From Bradyrhizobium sp. in8p8 (GTDB lineage: Bacteria > Pseudomonadota > Alphaproteobacteria > Rhizobiales > Xanthobacteraceae), in NCBI RefSeq assembly GCF_000426845.1, contig NZ_AUGD01000014.1:62001-126000 (forward strand): a DNA stretch of 64,000 nt, in the 5' to 3' direction. The notes below the pieces were generated by a model. The model had not been told where the DNA came from. It worked only from the letters and a program-made list of their open reading frames with translations, and searched no databases. Numbering within the stretch: the stretch's first letter is position 1; the number at the start of each line of letters is the position of its first letter. The position numbers and the translations under genes are program-made. Of the stretch, positions 36,774 to 44,882 are shown one piece after another.

Positions 36774-37133
36774 TCAGTCGTCGTCGCCTTCGTGACCGTT
36801 CTCGTTCTGCTCGTTGTGGGCAGTGACGGTTTTCACCACCTTGCCCGATTGGGGGGCGATCAGCACCTTGTGGCGGGTGCCGCCCTTGAGGACCTGCACT
36901 TCGAGATAGACCGTACCATCTTGATCCTCGATGCCCGAGCCGACGGCCTTGCCGCCGACCGCTTGTTCTGCGGTTGCCATGGCCTCTGCCATACTGACCT
37001 TGGCGTTGGCCATGACCGCCGCTTCGTCGGTCGGAGCATCGCGGTTTTTGGCGTAAGCCGCGACCGAGCCGCCGATCGCGCCCGAGGCAAGAGTACCGGC
37101 CAGGATAGCGGTCATAAGTTTGGTGCTGAGCAT
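36774..37133 (-). CDS. PepSY-domain exported protein
   Basis: The 119-residue protein has a signal peptide (MLSTKLMTAILAGTLASGAI), then a PepSY domain: KVSMAEAMATAEQAVGGKAV, YLEVQVLKGGTRHKVLI and SGKVV. It ends in an acidic/His tail (HNEQNENGHEGDDD) that could bind metal. AAAGGAGG sits 6 bases before ATG 37133. It is the first gene after box C (89 bases) and probably heads an operon with COG4705 and the two-component pair. Confidence 0.85.
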   Translation of the reverse strand: MLSTKLMTAILAGTLASGAIGGSVAAYAKNRDAPTDEAAVMANAKVSMAEAMATAEQAVGGKAVGSGIEDQDGTVYLEVQVLKGGTRHKVLIAPQSGKVVKTVTAHNEQNENGHEGDDD

Positions 37134-37221
37134 TGGTGCCTCCTTTCGTCCGCCGCGAAGCGAAGGCTTCGCTGATAGGCCGAACCATGACCGGGAGAGC
37201 ATTGCCTGAATTCGACCGACG

Positions 37222-37238
37222 CTATACGTTTTGGTAAT
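37222..37238 (-). promoter_or_regulatory. Shared box C: ATTAC-CAAAAC-GTATAG
   Basis: This minus-strand copy lies 89 bases before the pepSY ATG. If that operon extends through the response regulator and kinase, the system would control itself. Confidence 0.65.
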
Positions 37239-37300
37239 GATCGCCCGGATATCGCGACGGGCGCCGCGACTTGCGGTCCGCCTCGGGACCCAAAAATCCA

Positions 37301-37855
37301 TTATGGAAAACGGATGATCACCTCGATGATCGGCTGACGCAAGGCGACTGTCGCGCGCATCACGATGGCCGCCAATAGCGCCGTGCCCATGCCGCCGACT
37401 ACGTCCGAAACGTAGTGCGTTCCGACGTAGATGCGCGAGACCATCAGCAGCGCCGCCGGAATCGCCAAGATCAGCGCGCGGAGCCGGCGATGCTGCAGCA
37501 GTGTCGCGGCGACGATCGCTATCGCGGCCGTGGCATGATCTGAAGGAAAGGAGGGGTCGGAGCTGGGTGCGACGATGAGATGGGTTATACCTAGCTCGTA
37601 GGGGCGGAGACGACTTACAAACAACAGGATAAACTGGTTGATGAGGAGACCGAAAAGAAAGGTCAGTCCGGCGTCGACCGCGAGCATCCTCTCGTTTGCC
37701 CTGTCCTCACGTTGCCACCACCGCACCGCGACCGCCAGAACCATGACCGGAACCGTGTAATCCGTCACCCCGATCATGAACCAATCGAGCATAGGACGAT
37801 GTCCGGCCGAGCTGTTGAGCCACTGAGTAAGCGCGATATCGAGACCTTGTCGCAT
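37301..37855 (-). CDS. PAP2-family membrane phosphatase
   Basis: The 184-residue protein has about five TM helices with all three PAP2 motifs: SRLRPYE (K/R...RP), SFPSDHATA and SRIYVGTHYVSDVVGG. The catalytic His of SFPSDH and of GTHYVSD are present. PAP2 enzymes dephosphorylate isoprenoid or lipid phosphates at the periplasmic face (undecaprenyl diphosphate, lipid A, PGP). The gene starts 8 bases after the PilZ stop, so both are probably transcribed from box D. Confidence 0.88.
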   Translation of the reverse strand: MRQGLDIALTQWLNSSAGHRPMLDWFMIGVTDYTVPVMVLAVAVRWWQREDRANERMLAVDAGLTFLFGLLINQFILLFVSRLRPYELGITHLIVAPSSDPSFPSDHATAAIAIVAATLLQHRRLRALILAIPAALLMVSRIYVGTHYVSDVVGGMGTALLAAIVMRATVALRQPIIEVIIRFP

Positions 37856-37863
37856 GCGTGGTG

Positions 37864-38112
37864 CTAAGCCTCCAGGAAAGCAACGCCAATCTGGGTTTGC
37901 GTTCTCCAGGCGGCCCGGCAGGCCTTTTGCGCGTTGTCGGCGTTTACAAGAAGGATGAACTCGTCCGGAATTCCGCAGGTGTTTTCGACATTCAGCGCAG
38001 CGCCACCTCGCGACAGGTTCTTGATGGTGCAGTCGATGATTGAGCGCCCGTGGTTGAAAACAATCTTGCCACCCTTGAAGGTGCGCCGTCTCTCCGCTTG
38101 CCGCTTCTCCAT
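37864..38112 (-). CDS. PilZ-domain c-di-GMP receptor
   Basis: The 82-residue single-domain PilZ protein reads MEKRQAERRRTFKGGKIVFN, with the RxxxR motif near the N-terminus and NLSRGGAAL as the (D/N)xSxxG motif. Both c-di-GMP contacts are present. ATG 38112 is chosen because it gives the standard PilZ start and lies 79 bases after box D; the frame is open 19 codons further upstream. Its coupling to PAP2 hints at c-di-GMP input to envelope lipid turnover (inference). Confidence 0.82.
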   Translation of the reverse strand: MEKRQAERRRTFKGGKIVFNHGRSIIDCTIKNLSRGGAALNVENTCGIPDEFILLVNADNAQKACRAAWRTQTQIGVAFLEA

Positions 38113-38190
38113 GACTGCCCCAACTCGGCGCGATCCATCCGACGAGAACAGGAGCCTAGCAGTCAACACCTGACTGGGCCCTCACCAAAA

Positions 38191-38207
38191 CTATACCGAT
38201 TTGTAAT
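38191..38207 (-). promoter_or_regulatory. Shared box D: ATTAC-AAATCG-GTATAG
   Basis: This minus-strand copy lies 79 bases before the PilZ start. It is divergent from box E, 136 bases away. Confidence 0.65.
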
Positions 38208-38342
38208 GTCGGCTCGACGAGTTCTGGCGAGTAGGGGGCGCTTTAATGCATGCGACGCTCGCAGTCCTCACCTTCCGGATGAGGCGATAGCATTCGACTT
38301 GCGGTTTGCAAGTCTGCCCTCGCGCCGCCTTGCAGTCCGCAG

Positions 38343-38359
38343 AATACGAAATTGTATAG
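38343..38359 (+). promoter_or_regulatory. Shared box E: AATAC-GAAATT-GTATAG
   Basis: This plus-strand copy lies 76 bases before the COG4705 copy 2 start. It is the only one with AATAC instead of ATTAC, and the TAC-N6-GTA core is intact. Confidence 0.65.
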
Positions 38360-38434
38360 AGCCCGTAACCTCGCGGAAGGAGAACAGATTGCACTCTGCG
38401 CGTTGTCGCGTCGTTCAAATCAGGAGGTGCTCAC

Positions 38435-39271
38435 ATGCAAGAGAGAAATGCAGGTCGCCATGCAGGGCAGGACTTCTCATCACCGTCTGCTTCAATCGAG
38501 CTGCAGGATTTTGCCACCAAAGTACCGGCGGTTACTCTCTCGTTCTGGGTGATCAAGATCGCCGCCACCACGCTGGGCGAGACCGGCGGCGATACCGTTA
38601 GCATGACGTTGCATTGGGGGTACCTCGCCAGCACCGCGCTGTTTCTCTCGATCCTTGCGGTCTTGGTCGTGATGCAGACCGCAGCGAAGAGGTTCCACCC
38701 GTTCCTTTACTGGGCCACCATCATCGCATCGACCACGGCCGGCACGACCATGGCTGATTTTGCCGATCGCTCGCTCGGTATCGGCTATGCTGGCGGCTCC
38801 TCGATCCTATTTGCTTGCGTCATCTTTACCCTGTGTTTGTGGTACTGGTCGCAGGGCTCGATCTCCGTCGACACCGTGAACACGCCAAAGGTCGAGGCGT
38901 TCTATTGGGCGGCGATCACCTTCTCGCAAACCCTGGGCACCGCTCTGGGCGACTGGACGGCCGATTCGACCGGGCTTGGGTACGAAGGCGGGGCGATCGT
39001 CTTTGCGGCAGGACTTGCCGTCCTCGCCGCACTGTATTATCGGACCACAGTTTCGCGGGTTCTGCTGTTCTGGGCAGCGTTTATCCTGACACGACCATTG
39101 GGCGCAACCGTGGGCGACTTCTTCGACAAGCCGGTCAGCCAGGGCGGCCTGCACCTGAGCCGCCCAATCGCCTCGGCCGTGATTGCCGTCTTCATCGTCG
39201 CCTGCCTCCTGATTTTCCCGCAGCGGGCTGGCAGACATCCGGCAGGGCGCCTCGCCAGCGATGCAGTCTAG
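38435..39271 (+). CDS. COG4705-type membrane protein, copy 2
   Basis: The 278-residue protein is homologous to the 35841-36629 product: VTLSFWVIKIAATTLGETGG, DTVSMTLHWGYLASTALFLS, TLGTALGDWTADSTGLGYEG and FILTRPLGATVGDFFDKPVS. AGGAGG lies 8 bases before the ATG. It is read from box E and followed 74 bases later by cytochrome b561. The function is unknown; the repeated T.GET/LGD motifs with acidic residues in the membrane suggest a transporter-like fold. Confidence 0.82.
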   Translation: MQERNAGRHAGQDFSSPSASIELQDFATKVPAVTLSFWVIKIAATTLGETGGDTVSMTLHWGYLASTALFLSILAVLVVMQTAAKRFHPFLYWATIIASTTAGTTMADFADRSLGIGYAGGSSILFACVIFTLCLWYWSQGSISVDTVNTPKVEAFYWAAITFSQTLGTALGDWTADSTGLGYEGGAIVFAAGLAVLAALYYRTTVSRVLLFWAAFILTRPLGATVGDFFDKPVSQGGLHLSRPIASAVIAVFIVACLLIFPQRAGRHPAGRLASDAV

Positions 39272-39344
39272 ACCCTACGCCCACCTGGCGAGGCGCGGCC
39301 TAGCATCAGGTGAAGACAGCTCCCAAAGGAAGCCTGTGCAGGAT

Positions 39345-39878
39345 ATGCGAACAGCGACCCCATTGCAGTATGGCACCACCGCGAGAGTTCTTCACTGGCT
39401 CGTTGTCGTACTGCTGCTCGCGCAATATTCGATTGGATGGCTGATGCCGGACATTCACCGAGGCGAGCAGCCGGGCATCGCCATGACCCTCCACGCCAGC
39501 CTTGGGGTCTTGATCCTGGCCGTAATGCTGCTGCGGTTCGCATGGCGGCTTACCCATCCTGTCGCGCCAGAGAGCTCGCTGTCCACCTGGCAGCGCTTGA
39601 GCTCGGAAATGGTGCACTGGTCGCTTTACGCGCTGGTGCTCGCGACGACGCTCACAGGATGGCTGTTCGCCTCTTTTCGTGGCTGGTCGGTCTCCTTCTT
39701 GTTCCTGACGCCGCTGCCGATGCTGGGCTCTGTCGATGCGACCGCCGCTCGAGCCATTGATGGCCTCCACCAAGCCATGGAATGGACCCTGCTGGCGTTC
39801 ATCGTTATCCATGTGTCGGCAGCCCTATTGCACATCCTGCTGTACCGCGATGGGGTCGTGCAGCGGATGCTACGATAG
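39345..39878 (+). CDS. Cytochrome b561
   Basis: The 177-residue protein has four TM helices and the b561 pattern: YGTTARVLHWLVVVLLLAQY, MTLHASLGVLILAVML, MVHWSLYALVLATTLTGWLF and LLAFIVIHVSAALLHILLYR, with paired heme-ligand histidines. Cytochrome b561 proteins move electrons between quinol and periplasmic acceptors or superoxide. The start at 39345 removes an unlikely upstream extension. It is probably co-transcribed with COG4705 copy 2. Confidence 0.88.
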   Translation: MRTATPLQYGTTARVLHWLVVVLLLAQYSIGWLMPDIHRGEQPGIAMTLHASLGVLILAVMLLRFAWRLTHPVAPESSLSTWQRLSSEMVHWSLYALVLATTLTGWLFASFRGWSVSFLFLTPLPMLGSVDATAARAIDGLHQAMEWTLLAFIVIHVSAALLHILLYRDGVVQRMLR

Positions 39879-40094
39879 AGCCCTTTCGTCGCGCGCGTTC
39901 GCGGGCGGCGTGGAGCATTGCAGCTTCATCCGCGGGATCTCGGAATCAGATAGATTTCCATGCCGGGCGCGTCATCGAGTGACCAGCTGGAAGGCCACCC
40001 GTTCAGGAGCCCGGCCCCTCCTTGAGGGGTCGGCCACGCCTCTCATGGCTTTCGCGCCCGGTCACGTTCGGAACAGCCGGCCTGCCCAGGTCCA

Positions 40095-40873
40095 TCACAA
40101 CAGACCCAGGCTGCGGACCAGCATGTAGATTGCGACTGCGAATATGAGCGCCGCAAACACGGTGTTCAACGCGCCTTTGCGGCCAGCGAGGGAGGTCGCG
40201 GAGCGGGCGCCGAGAAGCCCGCCGAGAACGCCGCCGACGATGAACAACCCGGCGAGAGACCAATCCACAAGGCCGGACAACGCGTAGTTCGCCGCAGTTG
40301 TCAGCCCGAACGCGGTGACCGCCAGGAGCGAGGAACCCACCGCGTACAAGATCGGCATGCCGGTGGCTGCGATCAGGGCGGGCACGATGAGGAAGCCACC
40401 GCCGATCCCGAAGAAGCCGGATAGGGCTCCCGTGGTGAGGCCGAAGGCCACAAGCTTCGGCAGATTTTCCCGGTTGAGCCTCACCGACGGCTCGCCCTCT
40501 CCGGAGCGGCCCCTCAGCATCAGCGCGCCCACCACCAGCATGACCATGGCGAAGAGGGCGATCAGCTTCTGTCCATCGATGATCTTGCCGAGAGTGGAGC
40601 CGAGAAAGGCGCCGGCTACGCCTGCGAGCGCGAACACCGAGGCGCAGCGCCACTTCACGTTACCGGCGCGGACGTGGTTCGCCAAGTTGGCGGCAGCGTT
40701 CGTCGCGACGGCGATGGCGCTGGTCCCGATCGCGACATGCGGGTCCGATACCCCGACCAAATAGATCAGCAGTGGAACGGCCAGAATGGAGCCGCCGCCT
40801 CCGACTAGGCCAGCGAGAAGCCTACCAGCGCGCCGGAGGCGAGACCGAGCGCGCCTTGGGTGAGCGATAACAT
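40095..40873 (-). pseudogene. TauE/SafE-family sulfite/sulfur-anion exporter with a 1-base frameshift
   Basis: The family start MLSLTQGALGLASGALVGFS lies at 40873 in one frame and runs into a stop. From about 40808 the neighbouring frame gives GLVGGGGSILAVPLLIYLVG, then HVAIGTSAIAV and GFFGIGGGFLIVPALI and about eight TM helices to 40095. Adding one G (CTGGCC to CTGGGCC) would restore a full 260-residue protein. It belongs with the rhodanese and BigR genes that follow on the same strand, and probably exports sulfite or thiosulfate-derived anions. Confidence 0.8.
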
Positions 40874-40897
40874 AGCGAAAGCTCCCAAATTCACGCG

Positions 40898-41439
40898 TCA
40901 CGCAGCTCGCGCCGGCGCGCCGTAAACCGCGCGATTCCAGGGCGCTCGCATCCGAATGCGGGCCATGCCACAGCCGGTGACCGCAGCGGTGATCAGTCCA
41001 ACACGGACGAAAGCCGGCACGGCGAAGAACCAGGGCGACACCAGAAGGCCGAGCAGCGTGCCAAAGAAGGCAAGACTTCCGGCCCGATCTGCACCTTACG
41101 TTGGAGTTCGATGGGCTGACGTCGGTCTATCGCGACCGACAGACCAGCCTTGCGCCAAGCGTCGAGCCCGCCATCAACGACGAAGGCCTCGCAAGCGGCA
41201 TCGAGTTTTGCAGCGAGCCGCGGCGCATTGGCTTGGGTAAAGGCGCCGCTCCTGCAATGGAAGATGATCGGCTTGTGATGCGCCGCAAGATCAGCCTCGT
41301 CGAGTTTCGACAACGGCAGGTTTCGAGCACCCGGTATCTTCTCGCGCGCGTGCTCGTCACTTTCGCGGATGTCGATGAGGGTGGCGCCCCCATCGTGAGG
41401 ACGGCTGGCGTCCGTCGGGTTGATAGTCGGTAGCGACAT
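40898..41439 (-). pseudogene. Rhodanese with C-terminal DUF2892 membrane domain, 1-base frameshift
   Basis: The N-terminal rhodanese domain (GGATLIDIRESDEHAREKIP, then PIIFHCRSGAFTQANAPRL) has the active-site Cys in FHCRSG. The DUF2892 two-helix membrane tail follows in another frame after about 41083: LAFFGTLLGLLVSPWFFAVP and VTGCGMARIRMRAPWNRA, with a stop at 40898. One missing G in a GGGG run would explain it. Such fusions pass sulfane sulfur at the membrane. It lies between TauE and the BigR-type repressor. Confidence 0.8.
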
Positions 41440-41457
41440 TCCTGGTTCCTTCTTGGC

Positions 41458-41814
41458 TTATCTGCTCTTGGCTTTGACGGGCGCGCAGTACAGCTTGTGC
41501 AGCGTGGCGAAGAGCTGCTCGATGCGCGGATCGGTGATGCGATACCAGAGCGTCTGGCTTTCCCGCCGGAAAGTGACGAGATCCTCGTCGCGCATCTTCG
41601 CGAGATGCTGCGAGAGCGCCGATTGCGACAGGCCGACGGCCTCGGCGAGGGAACTCACGCTGTCCTCCCCGCATTCAAAGAGCCTGCACAGGATCATCAG
41701 CCGACGCTCATTGGCGAGAGCGCGCAGGATGGAGGCAACCTCACCGCCTGCTTTTCGAAAGTTTCCGGATCGACGTTGCTGAGGCCACCGCCCTGTTCCC
41801 ATTATTTCAGTCAT
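41458..41814 (-). CDS. bigR: ArsR-family persulfide-sensing repressor (BigR/SqrR-like)
   Basis: The 118-residue winged-helix protein has C43 and C110 (LHKLYCAP), placed like the two cysteines of BigR/SqrR that form a tetrasulfide/disulfide on persulfide exposure, plus an extra C48. Its HTH reads GLSQSALSQHLAKMRDEDLV. It is divergent from a BigR-linked hydrolase-type gene (blh) as in Xylella and Agrobacterium, and heads the rhodanese-TauE operon. It likely represses both directions from the AT-rich operator at 41822-41835. Confidence 0.85.
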   Translation of the reverse strand: MTEIMGTGRWPQQRRSGNFRKAGGEVASILRALANERRLMILCRLFECGEDSVSSLAEAVGLSQSALSQHLAKMRDEDLVTFRRESQTLWYRITDPRIEQLFATLHKLYCAPVKAKSR

Positions 41815-41821
41815 TGCTCAA

Positions 41822-41835
41822 TTAGGTATTGCTAA
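41822..41835. promoter_or_regulatory. Candidate BigR operator TTAG-GTATTG-CTAA
   Basis: An inverted repeat TTAG/CTAA with a 6-base spacer lies in the 63-base divergent gap between bigR and the dioxygenase-like gene, in an AT-rich patch. The position fits a shared operator. Confidence 0.5.
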
Positions 41836-41877
41836 TATCTCGCCAAGACAAGCGAACATGACATCAGGAGTTCCATT

Positions 41878-42762
41878 ATGTCACGACCAATCATCCGACC
41901 GTTCTTCGACGAGCCGACCAACACGGTGAGCTACCTGGTCGCCGACGCGGCGACGAAAAAGGCCGCGATCATCGACCCCGTGTTCGACTACGATCACAAT
42001 TCCGGCGAGGTGGATACGCGCTCCGTCGAGGCGATGCTGGCAGCCGCCGGACAAGCGGGCAACATCGTCGAATGGGTGCTGGAGACCCACGCGCATGCCG
42101 ACCACCTCTCGGGCGCACCGTTCATCAAGGCGAAGACCGGCGCGAAGATCGGCATTGGCGAGCACATCAAGGACGTGCAGCGCATCTTCCGCCCCATCTT
42201 CAACGCGACCGACTTGAAGACCGACGGCAGCGACTTCGATCATCTGTTCCGCGACGGCGAGCGCTTCAAGATCGGCGAACTCGACGTCGAGGTTCTGTAC
42301 ACGCCGGGGCACACGCCGGCGGACATCTCTTACAAGATCGAGGATGCCGTGTTCGTCGGCGACACATTGTTCATGCCTGACTACGGCACCGCACGCGCCG
42401 ACTTCCCGGGCGGCGATGCTCACAAGCTCTACCGGTCGATCAAGCGGCTGCTGTCGCTGCCGCAGGAAACTCGGCTGTTCATGTGTCACGACTACAAGGC
42501 TCCCGGCCGCGACACTTTCGCGTGGGAGACCACGGTACGCGAGCAGCGCGAGAACAACGTCCACGTCAAGGAAGGCGTTTCGGAAGACGAATTCGTCACC
42601 ATGCGGGAGGCGCGCGACACCAAACTGTCGGCGCCGAGGCTGCTGCTGCCTTCCATTCAGGTCAACATTCGCGCCGGCAAATTCCCGCCGGCCGAAGCCA
42701 ACGGGGTGCGCTATCTCACGATCCCAGTGAAGCTGAAGGGCGGGGCGCAGACCTGCGTATAG
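41878..42762 (+). CDS. blh: MBL-fold persulfide dioxygenase-like protein (Blh/ETHE1 group)
   Basis: The 294-residue metallo-beta-lactamase-fold protein has THAHADHL (metal ligands), YTPGHTPADI and FVGDTLFMPDYGTAR. It also has the ETHE1-like C-terminal GHDYK-type motif (MCHDYKAPGRD). These are the marks of persulfide dioxygenases with a mononuclear Fe(II), which convert glutathione or sulfane persulfide to sulfite. The sulfite would then leave through TauE. It is divergent from bigR, which is expected to control it. Confidence 0.88.
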   Translation: MSRPIIRPFFDEPTNTVSYLVADAATKKAAIIDPVFDYDHNSGEVDTRSVEAMLAAAGQAGNIVEWVLETHAHADHLSGAPFIKAKTGAKIGIGEHIKDVQRIFRPIFNATDLKTDGSDFDHLFRDGERFKIGELDVEVLYTPGHTPADISYKIEDAVFVGDTLFMPDYGTARADFPGGDAHKLYRSIKRLLSLPQETRLFMCHDYKAPGRDTFAWETTVREQRENNVHVKEGVSEDEFVTMREARDTKLSAPRLLLPSIQVNIRAGKFPPAEANGVRYLTIPVKLKGGAQTCV

Positions 42763-42805
42763 GCCCGAGACAATCGCGCGTCACATGCCGCGGCACCGGT
42801 CGGCA

Positions 42806-44119
42806 TCATACGTCGAACGTCAGCTCCGATCTGGTGCCGCTGCGACCCTCGCGGTTCGATAGGGTGAGTTTCGCCCCGACCTTCGCAAGCGCGAGCTTGA
42901 CGATCGCAAGGCCCAAACCGCTTCCGATAGGACTTCTCAGTCTGCCCCGGAAGAAGCGCTTTCCGATTTGGTCGAGTTCGTCGGCGGGGATCCCCGGCCC
43001 CTCGTCCTCGATGACGAGCGCGTGGCCCCGGGCCGTCCACGCGACCCGTCCCTCGCGCGTGTGCTGCACTGCGTTTTCATGCAGGTTCCTAAGCGCGAGT
43101 TGAAGACATTCGGCATTCGTGTTGAGCGTCATCGTCCTGACGCTCTCGTCGATCGTCACCGTCGTCCGTTCGTGCCTTGGAGTTGCGGCGACGATCTCCT
43201 CCAGGATCGGGCCGACCGCGACCGGCGCCAACGGTGCATCGGCGGTGTCGGAATCCAGCCTTGCGATCGTCAGGAGCTGGCGCACCAGGCGCGCGCTCCT
43301 GTCGACAGCGGTGACGATCTGTTCCAACGCCCCGCGCACGACCTTTGGGTCGTCGGCGGCCAAAGCCACCTGGGCTTGCGTCTTCAGGCCCGCCAGCGGT
43401 GTGCGCAGTTCGTGTGCCGCGAAGGCTGTCACTTCGCGTTCATGCCGGCGCGCGGCTTCGACCCTGCTGAGAAGCCCGTTCAAGGCGACCGCGAGCGGCC
43501 TGACCTCGGTCGGAGCACGTTCGGTCTCGACGTGCCGCATGTCGTCCGGCTCGCGCGCGCCGAGATCCTGAGCCATCCGCCGCAGTGGGCGCAGGCCCTG
43601 TCCCACGCTCGCCCAGATCGCGGCGCCGAGCAGCGGTGCGATCAGCAGCGCAGGCCACATCAGCCCCTTGATCAGGTCGGTCACCAGACGCTCCCGCAGC
43701 CCGACGCGGTCCCCCACCATCACACGCAGATTGTGATCGGCGTCCTCGACCGAGAACACGCGCCAGGGTTCGCCGTCGATGATCCGGTCCGAGAAGCCGG
43801 AGGCGGCGGGCGAGAGCTGCTGGTCGGGCGCGCCGCTCGATTTCGCGACCATGCGACCGTCGAGCGACCAGATCTGGCACGACAGTTGACGTTCGTAGCT
43901 GCCGAGCGGCTGTACCGCGGACGGGGTTGAGCTTCCCGGAAGGGTGTCAAAGCCGGACGCGAGAGAGGCCACCATGCGCGCGGCCTCCTGCAGGCGCGTG
44001 TCGAGAACGTGCTCCACCTCGTCGCGGCTTCCGACGTAGATCCAGACGACTGCCGCCAACCAGACGATCCCGGTCGCTGCGAGCAGCATCGCGAACAGCC
44101 TCAGTCTCAAGGACCTCAT
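42806..44119 (-). CDS. Sensor histidine kinase, QseC/TctE-like
   Basis: The 437-residue kinase has TM1 (LRLFAMLLAATGIVWLAAV), a periplasmic two-helix domain (about 35-160), TM2 (LIKGLMWPALLIAPLLGAAI), HAMP, HisKA with FAAHELRTPLAGLKTQAQVA, and HATPase with NLHENAVQHT, DEGPGIPADE and GSGLGLAIV. ATG 44119 overlaps the response regulator stop as ATGA. It partners the adjacent TctD/QseB-type regulator. Confidence 0.9.
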   Translation of the reverse strand: MRSLRLRLFAMLLAATGIVWLAAVVWIYVGSRDEVEHVLDTRLQEAARMVASLASGFDTLPGSSTPSAVQPLGSYERQLSCQIWSLDGRMVAKSSGAPDQQLSPAASGFSDRIIDGEPWRVFSVEDADHNLRVMVGDRVGLRERLVTDLIKGLMWPALLIAPLLGAAIWASVGQGLRPLRRMAQDLGAREPDDMRHVETERAPTEVRPLAVALNGLLSRVEAARRHEREVTAFAAHELRTPLAGLKTQAQVALAADDPKVVRGALEQIVTAVDRSARLVRQLLTIARLDSDTADAPLAPVAVGPILEEIVAATPRHERTTVTIDESVRTMTLNTNAECLQLALRNLHENAVQHTREGRVAWTARGHALVIEDEGPGIPADELDQIGKRFFRGRLRSPIGSGLGLAIVKLALAKVGAKLTLSNREGRSGTRSELTFDV

Positions 44120-44778
44120 CGGGCTGTCCCCATCCGGTAGCCTACGCCGCGCAGCGTCTGGATCGTGTCCTTGCCGATCTTGTTGCGGAGATTGTGGATG
44201 TGAACCTCGACCGCGTTGCTCTCGACGTCCTCCTGCCATCCGTAGAGGCGCTCTTCCAGTTCGGCACGCGAACGGACCTGCTCCGGACGCTCCATCAGCG
44301 CCGCCAGGATCGCGAACTCGCGGCGCGACAGGTTGATCGGCTCGCCGGCGACGGTTGCCGAGAGATCAGCAGGCGAGAGCACGATGGCGCCGTGGGTCAT
44401 GGCCGGAGCCGCACGACCGCCTTCCCGGCGGACGATGGCGCGCAAGCGCGCTGCCAGTTCATCGAGATCGAATGGTTTCGCCAGATAGTCGTCAGCTCCG
44501 GAATCCAGTCCCGAGACCTTGTCGCCGACGCTGTCGCGCGCCGTCAGGAGCAGGACGGGCGTCGCGTCCCTGCGTCCCCGGAGCTTGCGCAACAGATCCA
44601 GACCGCTTCCATCCGGCAGCATGATGTCGAGCACGACCGCCGAGTAGCGCGACGTCGCGAGCGCGGTGTCGGCATCCTCGCAGGTGCCGACCGCGTCGAC
44701 CGTGGCGCCGGTCAAGGACAGTCCCGTCCGCAGACCATCGGCCAGGATCGGATCGTCTTCGACGACGAGTATGCGCAT
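44116..44778 (-). CDS. OmpR-family response regulator, QseB/TctD-like
   Basis: The 220-residue regulator has D8-D9, phospho-acceptor D51 (SAVVLDIMLPDGSG), ADDYLAKPF, and a C-terminal winged helix (LSRREFAILAALMERPEQVR, EVHIHNLRNKIGKD, LRGVGYRMG). It is divergent from dsbD. Between them lies a CTTAA-N6-CTTAA direct repeat with 11-base period, the geometry expected for a dimer of this family. Autoregulation and control of the Dsb genes are inferred. Confidence 0.92.
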   Translation of the reverse strand: MRILVVEDDPILADGLRTGLSLTGATVDAVGTCEDADTALATSRYSAVVLDIMLPDGSGLDLLRKLRGRRDATPVLLLTARDSVGDKVSGLDSGADDYLAKPFDLDELAARLRAIVRREGGRAAPAMTHGAIVLSPADLSATVAGEPINLSRREFAILAALMERPEQVRSRAELEERLYGWQEDVESNAVEVHIHNLRNKIGKDTIQTLRGVGYRMGTAR

Positions 44779-44810
44779 CAGTACCTCCGAGGTTCCTCTC
44801 GGTCCCCAGC

Positions 44811-44826
44811 CTTAAGGCTGGCTTAA
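44811..44826. promoter_or_regulatory. CTTAA-N6-CTTAA direct repeat (site 1)
   Basis: CTTAAGGCTGGCTTAA lies 33 bases upstream of the response regulator and 57 bases upstream of the dsbD start at 44883. An almost identical site is at 47395-47410. PmrA/QseB-type regulators bind CTTAA-like direct repeats with 11-base spacing (known of the family). Confidence 0.6.
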
Positions 44827-44882
44827 GGTAGCCCATATTCATGTCGCGGTATCCGCTCACAAACACCGGACCGATACCGAAC

